Assembly (NCBI GenBank): GCA_034687125.1
Contig: JAQGBZ010000059.1
Span: forward strand, 1 to 64,000
DNA length: 64,000 bases
From: Neelides folsomi
Taxonomy: Eukaryota; Arthropoda; Collembola; Neelipleona; Neelidae
Direction of reading: 5' to 3'
Below the pieces are notes generated by a model. It ran no database searches. It was not told the origin of the DNA and worked only from the letters and a program-made list of their open reading frames with translations. The translations under genes were made by a program, and so were the position numbers. Positions 26,169 to 37,000 of this stretch are shown here, piece by piece (the stretch's first letter is position 1; each line of letters opens with the position of its first letter).

Positions 26169-28614
26169 TTAGCATCTGCTGCGGTCGGGCTGACGCTGTC
26201 TCGGAGCCGCTTTCAGAATATTGTCAACTCTCATGATCATCTCAGCAGCCTCGGCAGCAGCAAAGACCACACGACGCTTTACAGCCAACGATTCTGTGAT
26301 CCCGAGTTCGGCCATGCACCCAACTTTACCATTCTCCATATCTGATCATTACAATCATTACATTTAATTAAATCCAGATAAATTTAATGTCATAAAATTA
26401 AATTGTGGTTTTTTGGAGAAACTTACCAAGGCCAGAAGTACATGGTCCCTTAGTATGCAGAGCACGAAGTTGACTCACCAACTCGGCTGAGTCATAACCA
26501 GCATTGTCAGCAATACAAGTTGGTAATGTCTATACAAAATAATCATACAATAAATAAATAATTTTATTAAAGTAAATAATGAAATTATTTTGGAATAATC
26601 GGAATTATTAAGTTTTACCAATAAGGCTTTGCCGAATGACTCAATTGCAACTGCTTCCTTTCCTGGAGTTAAAGCAGCCAAATTGAAGATCGCATTTGCC
26701 ATCATAACCTCACTGCATCCTAAGAAAATAAAATGGTTTAGTTTTTAAGAGAAGTTTAAAGGGAATATCGTAAAGTGATTCAAACAAAATATTTAATTAT
26801 CAATTACCTCCTCCATAAACCGTGTGAGCTTCTTTCACTGTTGCAGCCAAAACACAAAGTGCGTCATGAAGCGATCGTTCAGCCTCGTTCACAATCTGTG
26901 ACGTTGCTCCACGAATGACGATTGTGCAAGCTTCGCCAACGGCCACGCCACTGAACTTGATCAATTTGTCCTCACCAACCATGATCTGATGGAAAATTAT
27001 GTAATTTATATTATTTAATAATTCACAATCCCTGAGGAAATAAATGTATTGTATTTAACATTAAAATAACTACCTATATAAGTTATATTTTGTACTTTTG
27101 CTCCAATAAATTTAAATTTTCAAACCTCGTGAATTTTGTCACAACGACCAATTTTCACACTTTTAGGATCATCAAAAGTCGAGACGATTTCACCTCCGGT
27201 AACAAGAGCGAGACGTTCAATCCCGTCAAAGTCAGCATGCTCAATAGCCATAACATTCGCATCAGCGAAAAGTTGCTCAGGGTGGTTGTAAATCAATTGA
27301 CTGAAATTATTTAACATTTTTATTATAATTATTAATCGTAAAATTCTATATTTTAAATAGATCAAAATTGCTTACCGGTTGATGAAGACGTTGATGTCGT
27401 GTTTGAGAATTTTTTTCACCTTTTCCGCCATCTTTTCCTTCTCGGCTTGCTCAATCTCAGCGACCTTGGCCGTCGAGTCGACCTTCACTCGAGATCCAAA
27501 TACTTTAATCTTGTCAGTGTCCATCGGAGTGTTAGCAATGAGAATCCGAGCGTTGAGAATCTCCTTCGGCTGGTTCACCCCGATCTTCTTGTCAAGAAGA
27601 AACCCTTCGTCCAAGAAAGAATCTGCTAAAGTTCCTCCCTGCTTTTTCAAAATCTGGATCGCGTCCAAACTTCCAGATCCCTTCAATCTCAAAATGGCCT
27701 CTACAGCCAATTTGGAAAAGTAATCCTTATGCTGAGAGAGAATCTTTGAGCTCAAAGTTGTTCTCGCAATGTTCAAAAGATCCTCCTTAAACTTCTCTTC
27801 GTCCTTGCTAAAATCCCAAATAAAACAATGAAATACGATAGAATTATAATGCAAGAAAATGAAACGAATCATGATTATTATTAATGATGTAATAATGAAT
27901 GGTTGTATTTAAAATAAACCTGTTGTTCTTGGCATTTTTCTCCAAAGTGGCCAGCGCTTCGGTTGCGGCCTTTCTCCATCCAGCACAAATTGTCTGGGGA
28001 TGAAGTTTCATCTCAATCATCTTCTCTCCCTCCCTCAGAAGCTCAGCAGCAAGGACGGTCACAGACGTCGTTCCATCTCCAACTTCAGAATCCTGGGTTT
28101 TAGAAATGTCGATGAGGATCTTAGCGGCCGCGTTGTCGACCCCCACAGAACGCAAAATCGTTGCCCCGTCATTGGTAACCTCGAGCTATCAGAGATAATC
28201 TCTCATTATAAAATTGAAATAAAGCTTTGGGAATGATAATTTAATGAAAAAACCATATAATATTAATAATTATATAAAAATTAAAAAATTAAAAGTAAGA
28301 TTTATGCTAAAATTATTGTTTCATTGTTTCATACTTTCCCATCATTCCGTCCCATCCCGACAAGGATCTTGTCCATGCCCTTTGGCCCAAGAGTTGTCTT
28401 GACGAGATCTCCGACGCAGATGGCTCCGACGAAGGAGCTCAATCGGGCCATTTCCAACTTCTCGGAGTCGGCACCCATGTTCAAAATTCTTACGGGATTC
28501 AACGACACCTGGAAATGAAAGGAAAATTGTAGGTGAGCGACGGACATGATGGGATTATCGGTCCTCGCGGGTGACAAGGGCGGGGTCGAATGGGTCAGGG
28601 GTTAACGTTACCAT
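26169..28614 (-). CDS. CCT2: T-complex protein 1 subunit beta (CCT2)
   Basis: Beta subunit of the cytosolic TRiC/CCT chaperonin, which folds actin, tubulin and WD-repeat proteins using ATP. Coding exons, 5' to 3': 28612-28614, 28335-28508, 27920-28185, 27376-27807, 27126-27300, 26808-26985, 26619-26719, 26427-26529, 26169-26341; 534 aa, versus about 535 in animals. Family signatures read directly: [40 protein letters not shown] (GDGTT at 95-99), [30 protein letters not shown] and the C-terminal [15 protein letters not shown]. The beta subunit is favoured over the other seven by the GVNQPK and [22 protein letters not shown] blocks. The start codon stands alone: exon 1 ends ATG|gtaacg, and translation continues with GTGTCGTTG in exon 2. 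It diverges from the clathrin light chain gene. Confidence 0.97.
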
Positions 28615-29432
28615 TTTGGATCCTTTCGTATTTGTCGTTGACGGTGAAGAAAGAAAGAATTTGTCGGTCTTTTTGCACGCCTCGACTCGTGGTTTGTTCT
28701 GGGGAGTTCTAGAGAAATTGAAATGTGTGGGAGAGGTGAGACTGGGCGGAGAGACAACGAGGGAGGAGACTTCAAAAATCCTTTCCGTTTCTCCCTACAG
28801 GAAACATAGGGAAATGAGAAGAAATTTTAAGAACCATCCCACTTTAGCCTCACGCCACTTCAATGGGGCATGATGAGAAGATTTTACATGGGAGGTAACC
28901 CCCTTTAAAATTAATATTAAAATAAATATGATCATCATTAGCATATTCCGCAATTAATGAATTGGATTCAAATGTCTTTATTTTGACCTTTTAAGGGTCT
29001 TCAAAGGCCAAGATGGACTTTTAGGAAACCTTTGAACTTCAAAGGGAGAGTTGACATTGGGAGAGCTTGAAGGAATTGAACATGTTTTAGATCTTATTTC
29101 TGTGGACAAAATCCCATCAATGTTTGTGCACTTGGTGTTCTACAGAGACGTGGAAAGGGTTCAGATGACATGAGATAAATTTATCAAAGGAATGAAGGGA
29201 GTTTTTCGAGGAAGTTGTATGTATTGGGGCAAGGCCCCCTGTTTAATTCCCCCCACTTTAACATACGAATCTCTCTGGTCGGAAATTCAAGATCTTCACA
29301 GTCGACGGATGATCAGACAGTTGGAGTGACTCGCAATTAAATCTCAACGTCAAGCGGTCAGGGGTCAGAGTTGGACATTGCTAAGTGGGGTAAACTTTAC
29401 AAGCAGTTGTCGACGCTTACTAGCGCCCATTG
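28615..29432. promoter_or_regulatory. Divergent promoter region between CCT2 and clathrin light chain
   Basis: The start codons of two housekeeping genes lie head to head, 819 bp apart, so this segment must hold both promoters and both 5' UTRs. The CCT2-proximal part (28615-28780) is GC-richer. A 100-codon open frame at 28571-28873 on the plus strand crosses the CCT2 5' end and looks like chance. I see no clear TATA box placed relative to either start. Confidence 0.6.
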
Positions 29433-32400
29433 ATGGAAATGGACGGATTTTCCGATACTTTTACTGCTAATTTTGAGGCGGATCCAGCTGCCGAATTCCT
29501 CGCGAGGGAACAAGATAATTTAGCTGGTCTCGAAGATGACCTCGAACCAGTGGTCACTAATGGGCTCTCAGGTAAGATATACAATTTATTGCCCATTTGC
29601 TTACAATTTCTCACTATTGGATATTTTGACTTTTTTAACCATGATTGGCAATTTTTGCGTTGACGTGTGACGTTGTGACTCATTAAGGCTTTTTTATTTT
29701 CGTTTAATCAATTTATAAACATTTCATTTAATTAACAAGCACTTGTTCAATTAATAAGTTTTATTTGTGATTTAAATGCAAAGCCATAAGTTTTAACGTT
29801 CGAATTTTGTAATTGTTTCATGAATATTAAATGTATCATACGTATACTTACATATACAGTACATTATCAAGGTATTTGTATATGTTTTGTATACGCATAT
29901 TACTTTATAATATGAATTTGCGAAAAATTAAATCATATTCCAATATCAAATTGATTCATCTTGACCATCTTGATCTACGAGGGAATTATTGTTGAGACAA
30001 TATTACGACTTTAGCATGCCAAATCTGCCAGTGAAGAGAAATTATTAATTTTAATTGTTTTGGATTTTATTATTTAATTTGATTTTGTGATTTTGTTTGT
30101 GTGGTGGAATGAGCAGAGAGCAAAGAGAGTTTCAATGCTGGGGAAAATGAAATCGACTCTGGATTTGAGATGGTCAATCATACTTCCTTTGATGGAATTG
30201 CCAACAACAGTATCGGCAATAATGATCATGGCTTTGAAATGTCAGATGGTAATTGATTAATTTATTATATTTAATTTTATTTGATCCAGCACTTAACCTT
30301 CATACCCACATGCACAATTCCAACAATTCTACACTTTAATTTTGAAAATGGGGAAAAAATGGGCGTATTTCGATTCGTCAATGAAACCACTCAATTCACA
30401 AAACCCTTGCATCATAACATAAAAACTTTAGACTTGACATTAATTTAGAGTTAGGATATGTTTAAAAATATTACTTTATATTTTTATCTGAGTAATAACA
30501 CCCATATTAAATATTATTAATTATATGTAATAAAAATAATAATTTATTTATGCATCCATGATAGGACATTTTTAACGAAACTTGTAGCTGATACATTACT
30601 TGGGTTATTTATACCTAGAATGACGTTGAATACCCCATACCAAGATATTACTTATAGAATCAGTTTAGTAGTGAAGTAATGAATGTATGAAAGATACAAA
30701 TGATCCAATATAAAAAGTATGGTGGATATAAAGGCAATTGGACTGTTTATATGCCTAGCAATTTTATGGGTCGTGAGTTATTCCCAAGAATAACCGATGA
30801 TAAGTTTTATTTATCTATGATGGTTTCAATGTCATTCGAATACAAAAGCACACATACAATCTGAACTAAACAGAGATCAGACGTTGAAGTCATTGACTAG
30901 TTCAATTCCAGATCCGTTTAATACAAAATTCATTTTCTTTCTCCCATTTATACAAATCCATACGGCATTTTGAGCCATGGGCAAACAAATGAAATTCAAC
31001 CTGACATGTTCCACTACGGAATTCTTTTCACTACTCCGAATCAACCTTTATAAATATCAAATTTAAATAGGAATTCTTTCCGCAAATGAAGAGATTATGG
31101 AAAATGTGGAATATTCAATTACAAATATAAGGATTCGTGTTGCTTGCTCTCTATCTTATTATTTGAAATATACACGCAGTATATCTATTACAACATATAG
31201 TTATTATAACTTATAAATAATAGTTATGAAAGTTATGTAAGTATATGATTATGTAATTATTTTGAGAAAAACCACAAAAGCATGCTGAGTTTTTTACATT
31301 TTATTTTCAATCATTGAATATTTATTTTGTAACTTTAAACCTTTAACATGAAATTGATGAATGAATAATTTTACAATTTCTGAAAACTTGTGAAATTAGT
31401 TCAATATTTAATTTATTGTAGATGTTCACGGTGGAGCCTCACCTATCCCGAGTCAATCGAGCATCCAGATCCCACGAGAGGAGCCGGAGAAAATCAAACG
31501 CTGGAGGGAAGAGCAGAAAAAACGTCTAGAGAAAAAGGGTTATTAGAGATTCTAAAATATCCACAACTCCCAATTTTAAATAAAAAGATATTTGTGTTGA
31601 TTTAAGCCAACGACCTAATTTTTCCTTGTAGATGAAGAAGAAGAGACAAAGAAAGATGAAATGAGAGATGCTGCGAAGAAAGAACTTGAAGAATGGTACA
31701 AGAGCCATGAGGAGCTCGTGGCGAAGAATAGAAATGCTAACAGGTTCGATCCAAAAATAATTAATTTCAATATCTTATCAATCCTAACAAATATTAATAT
31801 TTCAAATATCCATTATTATATTATCGAGATGCTGAGATTGCTGGTTTTTTCATTAACAATTCAATAATTGTAAATATGTAAAAATTTCATTGGGAGGTTT
31901 GTTGGCATGATTAATAGGATATTCAAAATTTCAATATTGGTTCCTTTTTCGCTTATGTATTCATATCTCACTAATATATTCACCTTGTAATAATTTAGAA
32001 TATTTATTTATTTTCAATTTAATCGAAATGAATCTAAACTTTTAATATAAATTTCTATTCATTTCATAACAATGTTCTAAATCTTTTTACTTAATCTCTC
32101 CAATGCAAATGGATTCACTCACTTGTAAAACCTTTCAATTTCCTTTTTTATTTAAAATGTATATTTTAAACATTGTGGATAAGTCTTTTTCATGTTTTGA
32201 TTCACGTTTCAAATATGCCTAAAAATCATTTGTCTTTTTATAATCGAAAATAACCTTTAGTATATTTCTTAAGTTCTAATAGATGCATATTGCATTGAAT
32301 AATATAATAACTGATTTCTCTTTTTGCATTCAAATGGGACTATAGGGAAGCGTCAAAGTAAGTTTTCTCCAATTGATCAATGTTCTCTTATGATAGTGGT

Positions 32401-32745
32401 GGACTGACTGAGTGTGGGGGGCGAATTTAGTTAGAAAAATACTTTAGGAGTTCTGGTAGTAGATTAACTTTTAGCAGCTTTTGTTGAGCCCTTTGCTTTC
32501 GTTGTGTCTTTGATGGATGATTAGGATGATTCTCATTTCCTCTGTTTGGTTTCAGGAGTGCGGAGAAGGAGCTCGTCGCCGACACGGAACCAATGGAACC
32601 CGGGGCCGAGTGGGAGAGGATCGCCAAGCTCTGTGACTTCAATCCCAAAGGCAGCAAACATCAAAAAGACATTTCTCGAATGCGTTCGATCATTCTCCAA
32701 GTGAAGCAATCCCCGCCGGCAGGGCCACTCAAGCGTGAACATTAG
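29433..32745 (+). CDS. Clc: Clathrin light chain
   Basis: Regulatory subunit that binds the clathrin heavy-chain hub. Exons: 29433-29571, 30117-30248, 31422-31538, 31632-31743, a 12-nt microexon 32346-32357, 32556-32745; 233 aa (229 without the microexon). The N-terminal conserved block DPAAEFLAREQ..LAGLEDD is in exon 1. The heavy-chain-binding coiled coil (EKIKRWREEQKKRLEKK ... AAKKELEEWYKSHEELVAKN) spans exons 3-4. The C-terminal block WERIAKLCDFNPKG ... DISRMRSIILQVKQ is in the last exon. The donor of exon 3 (g|gttatt) is weak. A TTG three bases upstream of the ATG is the only other near-cognate start. It diverges from CCT2 and converges with Tim8. Confidence 0.95.
32346..32357 (+). other. 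Clc: Predicted 12-nt cassette microexon in clathrin light chain
   Basis: The 12 bases GGAAGCGTCAAA lie between an AG acceptor (gactatag) and a strong donor (gtaagt). With the flanking exons they read N-R-E-A-S-K-S-A-E-K; when skipped, exon 4 joins the last exon in frame as N-R-S-A-E-K. A pyrimidine tract containing TGC (tttctctttttgc, TGC at 32325-32327) sits about 18 nt upstream of the acceptor, resembling the signal used by SRRM-family microexon splicing factors. The position corresponds to where vertebrate light chains carry neuron-specific inserts (family knowledge). Inclusion is inferred, not shown. Confidence 0.6.
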
Positions 32746-33565
32746 AACAACCTTTGTGTTGGGCGGATGGGGAGAGTCCGAATATGATTTAATAATAATA
32801 TTTATACGATCAATTTCACCCGATTCATTTTTTTGTCATTTATTTGAAGTGTATCAATTTGTAATTTATATTTATTTCTATTATTAATATAACTTTTTAA
32901 AAAGTTCAACGTGACTCTGATTTGCCCAATGAATGAATGATTTACAATTATTGTTCATATGGCACTAATAGAATATATACCTTTAACTTTGTCTATATAA
33001 AATATTATTTACAAATTATCTACATATTTACAATGTTCTGGGTCATTTGTTGTATAATGGTAGTTTGGAAATTAGTTCCCACTATGTTTGCACTTACAAT
33101 TAGTTTTAAATACAGATTCAATGTAGGATGAATATCTGTTGTATCAGGATGAGAGTAGGAAGATCAATGGACAATTTTTCCTTTAGCTGTGCTAATTTAT
33201 TTAAAATATGATTATATTATGCAGAGATGAATCTTTTGAACAAACTCAATTTTTTTCAAAATTACTTTATAATCGTATGTAAAATGAATAGTTGATGATG
33301 AGTGAGTGATCATTTCAATTGGTTTAATGAGTGGGTGATGTAGTTGATACAAAGGAGTTTGTACTTGATTCCAGTGTTTATTTACGATAGTTTATTAAGA
33401 ATATTAATTATATTATATTATATATATATATATTCTCAGATAATACTACTAACAATAAAGCAATCATGTTAGACTATTAGTTTACAAACCGCCGAGGTTT
33501 CAAATTGTCTACTTCTGAGATGTGAAACGATAGACGTGTGTTAGAAGGAGAATAATAAAGAACAT
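32746..33565. other. Convergent 3' flank of clathrin light chain and Tim8
   Basis: Both genes end here, tail to tail. A plus-strand AATAAA lies at about 33454-33459, and a minus-strand signal (TTTATT on plus) near 33376-33382. If both are used the transcripts overlap antisense. A short (TA)n tract lies at about 33411-33432. No other gene is seen. Confidence 0.5.
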
Positions 33566-34069
33566 TTACATTCCCCCAGCCTGTCTTTGAAGAGATTGAG
33601 CGAATCGGTTAGCGACGAACAAAGACACGTCGATGAATCGACCCACACAATTCTCAAAACATGCTTGACACTTTCCGTCCATCTTTGCTTGGGGTTTGTC
33701 AACGCACTGTGGAGAACAAACAATTTACACAAATTATCATTGCATCATTGTATTTCATAAGTTGAGTAGGATTTCGTAATTGTTAAACAATTGTGAAATT
33801 ATATTAAACAATTTTAATACCTTAGTCCAACACATATCGTTCATCATTTGAATCTAGAAGAAATATAAGGTTTAATTAAAAAATAATTCAATATGAAAAT
33901 CAGTAGAAAAATAAAATTATAAAGATTTATTGCATTTTACCTGAGCCCTAATTTGAGATTTATGTTGTTCCTTTTGAAGAAACTCTTGAAGTTGTCGCTC
34001 ATCCTCTCCGGTACCTTTGGTACTATAATCGATGTTATTGGCCGTGTCCAAATCTCCTTGAAACGACAT
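33566..34069 (-). CDS. Tim8: Mitochondrial import inner membrane translocase subunit Tim8
   Basis: Small Tim chaperone of the mitochondrial intermembrane space, working with Tim13 to escort inner-membrane precursors such as Tim23 (family knowledge). Exons, 5' to 3': 33941-34069, 33821-33853, 33566-33706; 100 aa, within the small-Tim size range. The twin CX3C motifs are CWTKC and CFENC, which form the two intramolecular disulfides. The DKPQAKMD stretch after the first motif and CFENCVGRFIDVS after the second favour Tim8 over Tim13, Tim9 or Tim10. The middle exon is only 33 nt and the first CX3C motif is split by an intron just before its second Cys. No presequence is present, as expected for this family (Mia40-imported). 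It converges with the clathrin light chain gene. Confidence 0.92.
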
Positions 34070-37000
34070 TATAGACTGGAATCTTTTTATTTATCTGAAA
34101 TAATTAAACACCATCAGACCATGTTACCTTATACGAAGAAAGCAAGAATATTTATTATAAATAGTTTCAATACAAATATGGAATTATACAATATATTAAT
34201 GGATTATTTCTTGTTACCTTTTAGGCAGCCAAACCACCCAGATTTAGTCAATCTAATGAGACAAATTTGAATTTAAATATGTATTTAGGGATCTGAAACA
34301 GAATGACCTGAATGACCGATTCTTTGATTCCGAAGAAACAAGAAACAACGAGAAATAAAGAGACTGACGAAATTAGTTAACTTTGCCACCAAGAACCACC
34401 GTTGTTTTAGCGTGTTGTTGCGACATTTCTCATGATTCCCCCTGAGCAAGCCTTTACAATGAAGACAAGGATTGAGAAAGTCTCAAATCAAATCAAAAAT
34501 TGTTTTAACTTGAATTATTCTGTTATTTATTTAATTGCTAGTTTACTAATCATTTCAACTACATGAACATAATGATTAATAAAAATATGAGAAATATTAT
34601 TTATAAGACTATTATCTAAAGGTAATTTGGAATTGAAAATGAGTGAAGTAAAGGACATGGAATTGTGAGTTGTTCAAAATGGTTTGAACTTAAAGTCAAT
34701 GATTAATATAGAAAGTAATACGTATATATATAATATAGAAAGAGGTATGGTGTGGGTGAGATGGCTCTAAATAAAAAAAAACCAATGATTAAAAGATTCA
34801 TTGACATGTGTATTTGGAAACAAAAGAATAGTTTGGATCTAAAGGGAATCAATAAGTTCAATTTGTCAAATGTCTTTTCCAAATGCCCGTCTTGTCTTTG
34901 TATGGTTGAGTGATTGGGCATTCAGGGACCATTTCCTTTTGTGAGATTGAAAAATAGGAGTTTTGTGAAGGCGCTAATCAATATTAATCTTATGAATAAT
35001 TACTCCTTCTCTTCATTATTGAGGAAGATTTGAGAAAGGCGGGTTTGAGATGTTAGACAAGAGTTTATTATTCTTTCTACCCCTTTTCTGCTCCGCAGCC
35101 CGGAGAATAAACGAGTTTTTTTAATTTGAAAGAACCCTGCTGTTTCCCACTAAACCCCACTGTAGATCTTTATCTGCAACATTTTAAATATTTATAAAGG
35201 AGGCGGAATCGATAATCGTAACAGTCTGTTGGGAATGACCTCGAACCAAGTGGAGAAAGTATTATTTAAAAGGAGAGATTGGGAGAAAGATGATGAGTAG
35301 ACGTTGAGATTCCCCGCAAATGAACCATGAAATAAGGCTGGGGATGAGTGAGGCGGAGAGTCAAACGAGATTTCATATTTATGATATCCAAGGGGCTCCG
35401 AGACTCGGTCTACAAATTACTTCCACCATACGCTCTATACTGCGATGAAAGGGTATTTGGGAGTAATTGTTTCTATTTTTCTCACCAATGACGTCGGAGG
35501 ATCAAGGGTTCAATAAATGTAATAATACACCTCCGCGGATGTTGGTCTCATCAAAGGAATTCCTCTCGAAGGGTCGAGATGGAAAGTTTTAGGAATCTTC
35601 CTTCATAACCTCGGATATCAATCTATTCCTCAATCTTCCCAGGATGGAAAAAGTTTATTTTGTCGGGAGGATTCCGGGAGCGGCGGCGAGGTGAGCGGAG
35701 CCGGGAACTTATAGCATCAACACAAACAGACTCTCTCCGCCTTGTCTGATGGGAAAATGAAATTAAAATCTGGTTCGAAATCTAAATTTCCGGAGGCAGG
35801 TGGGGCGGGAATTGTCAGGAAATTGGAACTTCCCTTTTGGCCACCTTCATCAGGACCAATTAAAGAAGTTGGTAATTGGACAATGCTAATTCCAACATGG
35901 GAACCAGAAAGGACAATATGGCTTTCAAAACAGAAACTCCTAACTTGTTTATTTAACTATATTACATAATACCATTTCCCCTTTGTCTCTATTGTTTTGG
36001 CGTGTGCGTGACGTTCAACTCCTTTCAACTTTTTTATTCACCTGTTTGTTCAACTTGAAGTCTCTCGAGCTCAACTTATTTATAATTCTTGATATAGTTA
36101 CAACTTCATACCTTAAACTTACAAAACTGCATTTCCAAAATTGTTCACATATTTTTCTTTATCGTGGTTGTGGTACAAAGGGATAGACCCAAGATATAAT
36201 ACTACATACAAAAATACTATAAATACCATATTGATACCCACATAAATACTTACATACTTTGATCTTTAATATAAGCGTAAGAATATGGTAAAAGGGGTAT
36301 AAAAATATTAAACAAATAGCTATTTCAATATGATATGGATATTGGATGGAGTGGATATGTAGAGGGGAATATTAGCATGCATAATCGTCGTAAGTAGGGG
36401 AGTTGAGGGCAAGTTGAATTTTATTAAACTCTAAAAATTTCTCGAGTGAGTACTTGAATGTGGAATTGGCCATTATGGTTCAAACGACAATGAATCCCAC
36501 TCGGGCGAGTGTATTCTCAACAATTGAGTGGGTTCGTAAATATTCAAGGGGAACCTGCGGAAGATAAGTACACGATTAATATTACATATCATAGATATAC
36601 TTAGGCAGAGATAGAGAAAGTTAAAAGCCTCCGATTTGAAAGACTTCGCCGATAAATGTGTGATAAAGGAACGAGTTTGTGCGGATGATTCCTCAAAAGA
36701 GAGGGAGAGTTGAAGGGGCTGAATGATAATTCACCCGCACCAGCTTCCGACTTTCTCGAATAAGTAACTCGAACGCTATTTGGATTCCGTCTTGATTGGA
36801 TCGCCCTTTTTCTCCTCCAAATCCCAGGGCAGAGATTCCCATAGAAAATCCTCCCGTCTTTTCCCGTCCGAGTTGGTCAGGGAACCCCGAGATGTGATTC
36901 ACTTTTCTCATCATTAATTCATAACCCCCAGCATCTCCCCCTCACATTCCTCCTCGGCTGACTATTTTTGTTCCTCAAATTAATTTTCACCATTTGTATC

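Noticed and set aside
27379-27723. 114-codon plus-strand frame
   Set aside because: Antisense of CCT2 exon 27376-27807.
28571-28873. 100-codon plus-strand frame across the CCT2 5' end
   Set aside because: No family signature; lies on the CCT2 5' UTR and intron 1 and looks like chance in GC-richer DNA.
31741-31752. GGTTCGATCC, resembling a tRNA B box
   Set aside because: No A box, acceptor stem or cloverleaf around it; it is the donor region of clathrin light chain exon 4.
32427-32742. Minus-strand frames of 76 and 69 codons
   Set aside because: Antisense of the last clathrin light chain exon.
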